The notes below the pieces were generated by a model. The model saw only the letters and a list, made by a program, of their open reading frames with translations. It ran no database searches and was not told the origin of the DNA. 64,000 nt of DNA. It comes from Eutreptiella sp. 'Long Island Sound 2002'. Its lineage: Eukaryota; Euglenozoa; Euglenophyceae; Eutreptiales; Eutreptiaceae. The position numbers and the translations under genes are program-made. Shown piece by piece: positions 58,720 through 64,000 of this stretch; position 1 is the first letter of the stretch; each line of letters starts with the position of its first letter. The stretch is taken from positions 1-64,000 of the forward strand of contig CAXIWF010000046.1 of the NCBI GenBank assembly GCA_964036045.1, written 5' to 3'.

Positions 58720-61700
58720 TTATGCTCGAAATTTGGAAGCTTTTGTATTATGCTTTCCAAACTGTGCAGCAGCATCGGCTTCGTCTGCTGTCACCTCCCG
58801 CATGTTGCTGATGCTGTCGAACTCGGCGAAATCTCCAGCCAGCATCGCGGCAGCAGGATCAGAAGAGCTGCTCTTCGCCTTAACATTACTACTCTTAGCG
58901 ACAGGAGTCTTTGATGGGCTAGTTTTCTTGGTATTGGAAGGATTAAGAGCAGGGGGTGAACTATTGGCAACACCAGCACTGCCTACAACAGCAGGGCTAG
59001 TAGCATGCGCAGGCTGCTGCGAAGGCGGCGCATTCACCAGAGCCTTATACTTCTTGAGCAGCTTGGCAGCACCACCTACAGCCTCGCAGGTCTTGCGGAG
59101 GGCATTTAAATGGATCGCGTGGTGCAGTTGAGGATCCTCCTCCAACAGTCTGCCAGGGCAAGGGTAACAGAAATAATAGCACAAAATCAGCAGCAAAAGG
59201 AAGAATTTGGTACCAAAAGTATATAGAGAACGGTTCAGAGCCAATAAACTTTATGTGTTACGGATCATCAATCAGCAAGTTTAGTTATAGGTCTGGCGCC
59301 AAACTGGGCACAGCTATCATGTAAAGGTATCAACAATAAGTACAGCAGTAGTTTGGCTTCTTCTAAGAAAGAAGCAGAGGCAGCAGTAGAGGCAGCAGTT
59401 GAAACTATCATAATCTCACCTGCCAAACTCTGCAAAGATTGCTCGATAGAACTCATTAAGAGTTCCGAATATCTCTTTACGCTTAGAGCATTTCTCGTTG
59501 AGATCTCCCCTGCGCAGCGCCTGCAGCGCCTCCTTCGTGAACATCACGGCCACCAGCATGAAAGGCCACGAGGTGTCCGCCTTCTGCGCAGCCTTGTCGG
59601 AGCGCGCTGGGGCAGGGCTGGCCGACTGCGAAAGGTCAAACAACCGACGAGCCAGCAGCGCATCGAGCTCGATGAAGCTCAACATCTGTAAATTATTGAT
59701 ATGGTGGGTGGTAAGATATTAAGAGTACAAACACGCACCCATGGGCCAAAGCACCGCCCACTGTTAAACAAAAAATAGCCCGGCCAAATGATAACATGCA
59801 AAAGCTGCGCGCAATGTAAGCTGCAAAATCCAAACTAATCTGGTGTAACACTAAAAGCAGGAGTATACGCACCAAAAATACAGCCCAAAGATATGGGATT
59901 TAACGTAATGATACGATTGTGCATTCGAGGTAAATTAATGTACTGTAGCATAGACCGAGTAAAACTCTCGGTCAGACACTCACTGCAGCTTTAACTGAAG
60001 CTGCCAAGAGCAAGAAAGTTCATTTACGAACCTGCACAACAGAGAGCATCTTCATAGATCGGTTCAAGTCGGTGCGCGGATCGGAGCCTTGGAAGCCAAT
60101 CTTCTCCCAATGGTCGCCAGTCGCTGCCGGGTTCTTTCCATTGTAGTTCTCCAGGCAGAAATTGTAGATCGTCAGCAGCATGTTCAGCATAGGGGGAACT
60201 GAAGGATCGAAATCGATCTGTGCAATCAAGAACGGGAAATTGAGATCCCTGGATGAAAACCCCGGGTAATCAATCGGCTTCGGTGCACCACTCCCGAACC
60301 AGCCGGACTTAGCTCTGGGCTCACTAACAACAATATCCGCAACGTATGCACTGAGGTCGCGATTCTCAAAGTACGTGATGGCTCTTCGGTAGGTTATGAA
60401 TGTGTCCTCGGCTTTAGATCGAGGCTTCCCACTGGCAACTCGAGCGAGTTGTTGCTCCCGAGCGCGGTTCAGCTCGGTGAGGTCATCGTCGTCTTCGAGC
60501 GCGCTGCTGAAGAAGCCATCAGTGCTCTCCGCCGTCATCATCACTGGGCCTTTGAAGCTCTCGTCCTTGCTGCTGCCGATCCTTGGCGCTGCCACCAATT
60601 CCGCGGAAGCTGCAGTCGTAGCATCAGCAGCAGGAGGAGGGGGAGGAGGGGGCTGTGCAGTGGAGGTCGAAGCAACAGCAGTTGTGGATGTGGATGAAGC
60701 AGGCGGCGGCGGGGCTGCCTCAGCAGCAACTTGGTCCCACTCTTCCTCGATGCGGCGCCGCTCTGTTTCGAGATCCATCTGACGCATGCGCTCCAGCATC
60801 GCCTCCTCACTGTCCTCCAGCTCTGCTGCATCCTCGTCGCCTTCTTCGATTACAGTGCTCATCCCCGTAGGTCCCATCGCGGCGGTTGCGGCGGTTGCGG
60901 AGGTAGTAGGTGCAGAGGCACCGCGCTCCTCATCTACCTTTAAACCAGCAGTGGTATTTGAATCGTTTTGCGAATCGAGCAGAAGAATCTCCTGATCTCC
61001 TAGACCAGACCCATACACTTCAGTCACTTCTGCAAGGGCTTTCTGCGCTTGTTTCAGGATACTTTGTTTGGCATCTCTCCCCAGAGTTGCTGTGTCCTGA
61101 TTCCCATCTCCAGCCTGATGGGTACCCACCAAGCGTGAGGGGCTGCCCAAGTCGAAAAGAATGGGTGCATCAGGGTCATGGAACCTGTCTTCCACCATTC
61201 CAGACTCTTCTTCCTCCGCAATTCTGCGTTTCAGTTCTTCCGCTGTTATGGCACGGCTTGTGAGATCATCCTCTACCTGTTTTTCAGCTGAGTATGTGGC
61301 CGCCACTTGTTCGATAGCACGCCGCACAGCCTCTGACTGTTGTGTCGAAGAAGAAGTAACAGAAGTCGATGATTCTGCACCAAGTGGCCGATCGTTTACA
61401 TCATCGTCATCGTCACCAAAATCAAACTCATCATCGCCATCATCCTCACCTCCAGCGCTTGTATTGAGCAATCGATTCTTAATTTCTTCGGTATCGATTT
61501 CATCGAAGGCAGTCTTAATAGGAGCATTATCTTTGGGCTTTCTTTGCATTGGTTGGTACTTAATCCCGAAACCATCTACATCTACAATAAAACATAAGCA
61601 AGATCCATTGAAATGGAAAAGATGACACTTAACCGCACAGGGGACATTCAACTAAAAAGAGCGATAAATATACCTTGGTCGCCATTCTTACTTTCCTCCC

Positions 61701-62032
61701 GCATCTGCGAGGCTTGCTTTGATACTTGAGACGCTTTTGGGGTAGCTTTAAATTGTACACAAAAAAAGAAATATAACAACATAATTGATATGTTTCCCTA
61801 CTACGCTGTGACAAATGATTAGACTCAACTAACCTTCAGATTTAGCTCCAAAAGAAGACCCATTTCCACCAAAGTACTCAATTTCTTCTTCCTCATCATC
61901 AAGATCTCTTCTTACAACAGTGTCAACTATGGCCGCCTCTCCAGTGTTCCTATGCTGATCATTCTCTGAATCAGATCCTGAATCAGACGACTCATCCAAC
62001 ACGGCGTCTAATCTTCCTTCCACTTTTGACAT
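58720..62032 (-). CDS. ELMO/CED-12-domain protein with acidic N-terminus
   Basis: Five exons on the minus strand, 61834-62032, 61674-61745, 60032-61581, 59420-59685 and 58720-59149, join in phase to 838 residues. The C-terminal part has the ELMO domain: HWEKIGFQGSDPRTDLNRSM (about residues 586-605), SWPFMLVAVMFTKEAL and LRRGDLNEKCSKR (about residues 650-680), and ends in a Ser/Lys-rich tail. ELMO-domain proteins act with Arf/Arl GTPases (ELMOD, as GAPs) or with DOCK for Rac; which class applies cannot be told. The first 500 residues are acidic, with Ala- and Pro-rich stretches and probable coiled coil (RMRQMDLETERRRIEEEWDQ). The start codon lies inside a 101-bp segment that was duplicated by retroelement copy 2, so the distal promoter is now about 940 bp further away. 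Confidence 0.82.
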
Positions 62033-62108
62033 TTCCTATCCCAGGAGGTATCGTCACCAGTATAAGTATGATAATACTCGAATTAAATTATGACATCTAC
62101 GATAACTT
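62008..62108. repeat. 101-bp target-site duplication, left copy
   Basis: Identical to 62950-63050 over 101 bp by eye. It includes the first eight codons and ATG of the ELMO gene and 76 bp of its 5' flank. Confidence 0.92.
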
Positions 62109-62949
62109 GATTGATTGATTGATTGATTTGGTTACTTGCCGAAGCAGCAGAGACCTCCATCACCCGAACTAGTCGGAGAAGGTTCTGCCATTAACCCTCA
62201 CAACAAAATAAAAACTAAAACTCACGGCCATTAACATCCCAGGCAAATGTTTCAGCACGGGCAGCATCACGGACAGTACGGTTAACTAGACCACTAGGAC
62301 GATTTTCAATCTGCTCTAGCTCGTCAGCCTTTCGTTTAGCAGCTGTACGTCTTCTAGGATGGGCTCTTCTGGGTGTTGGTATCTCAGCTAGCGGTGTCCT
62401 GGTTGGATAAGCTTCGCCGGGGGCTATGACTACGGAGAGATCCCCCAGCACTAAGCGCACGCGCTTGAGTGCCAGCTGTCTGGTAGGCGCTGTGCGCTTA
62501 CCAGCTGAAGCTGTGAGGCGTATGACATATGTCTTACCCCCATGGTGGATTACACACTGGTCGGCTCGGTCCTCCGTCGACTGTGCAGGTCGGTCACCCT
62601 CTGCGTTGTGGACTCGTCGACGCCGGAGCTCAGGTTGGCCCTCTGGTTCTTCGTCGTGGGGCTGTCTGGTCCTCCTTCGTTGTGCCTCAGCGGGTTGCCT
62701 CTTACTCCGTCGCAGCCTGTCCGCCTCTTCAGCTCTTTCGAGTAGCTTCGTGACGATCCTGTCCCTCATCTCGTCCCATTCGCCCGGGCTCTCTACAGCA
62801 AAGGTACGTAAAACTTGGAGGTCCCCCCAGGTCTGCAGTCTCCGATCATCCAGTCGGAGTGCTTGGTCTAATATACTCACGATGGTGATCGGTCGTCTGC
62901 CTCTTACCTTTGGTGCTTCATCTAGGTGTCTGAAGTATTGCTCCATACA
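62109..62949 (-). mobile_element. non-LTR retrotransposon copy 2, 5'-truncated (841 bp)
   Basis: Only the 3' end of the element is present: the (AATC)n tail at the left, a short 3' UTR and the last part of the ORF, from MEQYFRHLDEAPKVRGRRP to the end DVNGREF (62215-62946). About eleven substitutions distinguish it from copy 1 over some 840 bp. Its reading frame ends in a slightly longer C-terminus than copy 1, which is probably the ancestral end. Perfect 101-bp direct repeats flank it. It cannot encode RT and was moved by another copy. Confidence 0.92.
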
Positions 62950-63050
62950 CTAATCTTCCTTCCACTTTTGACATTTCCTATCCCAGGAGGTATCGTCACC
63001 AGTATAAGTATGATAATACTCGAATTAAATTATGACATCTACGATAACTT
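62950..63050. repeat. 101-bp target-site duplication, right copy
   Basis: Second copy of 62008-62108. It carries a decoy ELMO start codon (62974 on the minus strand) whose frame runs MSKVEGRL and then into the retroelement, stopping after 18 codons. Confidence 0.92.
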
Positions 63051-63478
63051 ACTTGCACTAAATTCCTCTCCCAGTCTCTCAGGAGTTCAATTCTGAATTT
63101 ATGCCGCGGAGAGACAAAAAAAGTGTCTCACCGTGACAGAGTGAGACAAAAGTTCCTACCGTCTATTACGTATGGATTTTGTGCCGTTGAAAAATTCGAT
63201 GTCTGCTGGGATGTGTGTTCGTGGGAAAGTCCAATAATCATCTAAAAATATACCCACAATAATCAATCAATCAATACCCACAATAAACGGCAAGCACCTA
63301 AAGCCTACAGTATTTAATGCCGCATCGACCTGTTGTTGCAGCATGACTGAGTAGTAACCCCAAACAGATCCGACAGGACCCATCCATAACCACTACGAGT
63401 AACAATACCACCCGAATATTATAAACCTGTCGGTAAATTACTGTATAAATTTGTTTCTTTGCTGCAATAACTATTAAT
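63051..63478. promoter_or_regulatory. original ELMO promoter side / GT92-like promoter
   Basis: Divergent spacer to the right of the insertion. It has TACGAGT at 63394-63400, about 80 bp before the next gene, and the repeat at 63250-63286. A minus-strand frame at 63298-63540 overlaps the next gene and has no support. Confidence 0.45.
63250..63286 (+). repeat. 13-bp direct repeat flanking (ATCA)n
   Basis: The sequence atacccacaataa occurs at 63250-63262 and 63274-63286, separated by tcaatcaatca. The spacer matches the tail sequence of the nearby retroelement in the opposite orientation. Confidence 0.7.
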
Positions 63479-64000
63479 ATGGTCGGTTGGTGGCTTTTTG
63501 CTACTTTGGTTATTGCCACCATGGGTATGGATGTGGTCAAAGAGAAGGATTACTTTTTTTCTGTGATGGTTCATGTGCGAGATGAAACTTATTCTATTCT
63601 AGAGTTCACCCAGGTACTAGTGCTCCTCATTATAACAGTAGTGACTGAATTTTGTTTGTCATTAATTTCTTTCACTTTATGCCCCTTCAATGTACTGCCA
63701 ACAGATGTTATAACATTGATAATTTATGATGGACTGTTTTTAATACAGCATTATCTCGAAGAAGGGGCTGAGCATGTTTTCATATTCAATGATCAGTCTG
63801 CTAGCAATGATATCATCCAATCCCTGCAGTGTCTGGACAGTCGTTTCTACACAGTCTATGATTCTAGCTATTTTTCTGGCTCAGATGATGCGGAGAGTGT
63901 CCCCTTTCAAAAAATGTACAGCTCTTTGCGCAATTTATCGGAGTGGTTATTGGTGGTCAACTCTGGTGAGTTCATCACAAGCAGAGCTGCTCCTGAACGA
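63479..64000 (+). CDS. GT92/DUF23-like glycosyltransferase, 5' part
   Basis: Exon 1 (63479-63613) and exon 2 (63749 to the window end) join in phase 0 and stay open to base 64000. The start gives a hydrophobic N-terminus (WWLFATLVIATMGM), either a signal peptide or an anchor. Then come RDETYSILEFTQHYLEEGAE, HVFIFNDQSASNDI and later LSEWLLVVNSGEF. The pattern K/R-E/D-E..I.EF..HYL..G..H...ND.S.D, followed by W....D.GEF, is that of GT92/DUF23 and related GT-A fold glycosyltransferases, in which the final acidic motif helps bind metal and sugar nucleotide. Here the first position of the DxD-like site reads NSGEF, so the usual Asp is Asn. The protein is incomplete at the right edge. Confidence 0.68.
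   Translation, partial: MVGWWLFATLVIATMGMDVVKEKDYFFSVMVHVRDETYSILEFTQVLVLLIITVVTEFCLSLISFTLCPFNVLPTDVITLIIYDGLFLIQHYLEEGAEHVFIFNDQSASNDIIQSLQCLDSRFYTVYDSSYFSGSDDAESVPFQKMYSSLRNLSEWLLVVNSGEFITSRAAPER

Overview
This is nuclear DNA of a eukaryote. Genes carry short GT-AG introns (about 80 to 575 bp), one tRNA gene is present, and two copies of a non-LTR retrotransposon interrupt the sequence. The likeliest source is a photosynthetic, flagellate stramenopile alga (a brown, xanthophyte or related heterokont lineage). This is inferred from an SLC4-type bicarbonate transporter and an Omp85 barrel protein that both begin with ER-type signal peptides, as expected for a secondary plastid, from a CFAP97-domain ciliary protein, from a TGACGT palindrome, and from neighbouring genes that almost always alternate in strand. 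I cannot name a species.

Layout: an unidentified helical protein (minus, cut by the left edge); a secreted or Golgi glycosyltransferase (plus); retroelement copy 1, with its 5' half inverted; a short CDF-type cation transporter (plus); an ATP-grasp protein (minus); a CFAP97/Hemingway protein (plus); an SLC4 transporter (minus); a giant HERC1-like gene of 23.7 kb and about 7,290 codons (plus); an Omp85 barrel protein (minus); an initiator tRNA-Met; a SIP5/DA2-like RING protein (plus); ATG9 (minus); an F-box/AMN1-type LRR protein (plus); an ELMO-domain protein (minus) with retroelement copy 2 inserted just upstream of its start; and the beginning of a GT92-like glycosyltransferase (plus, cut by the right edge). 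I resolved exon junctions by reading phase and splice sites.

Together: three neighbours (HERC1-like, SIP5/DA2-like, LRR) look like ubiquitin-system proteins and ATG9 is the autophagy scramblase, but this is proximity only and not an operon. SLC4 and Omp85 may both serve the plastid. Strand alternation creates divergent promoter regions, and all six of these contain the heptamer TACGAGT/ACTCGTA (14 sites in total). I found none in the five convergent spacers.

Most notable observations: a twin-primed retroelement; a second copy flanked by a perfect 101-bp target duplication that duplicated the ELMO start codon; a HERC1-like giant whose HECT C-lobe lacks the catalytic cysteine; the shared divergent-promoter heptamer; and four single-base frame breaks in otherwise intact genes, at or beside G/C runs, which look like consensus errors.
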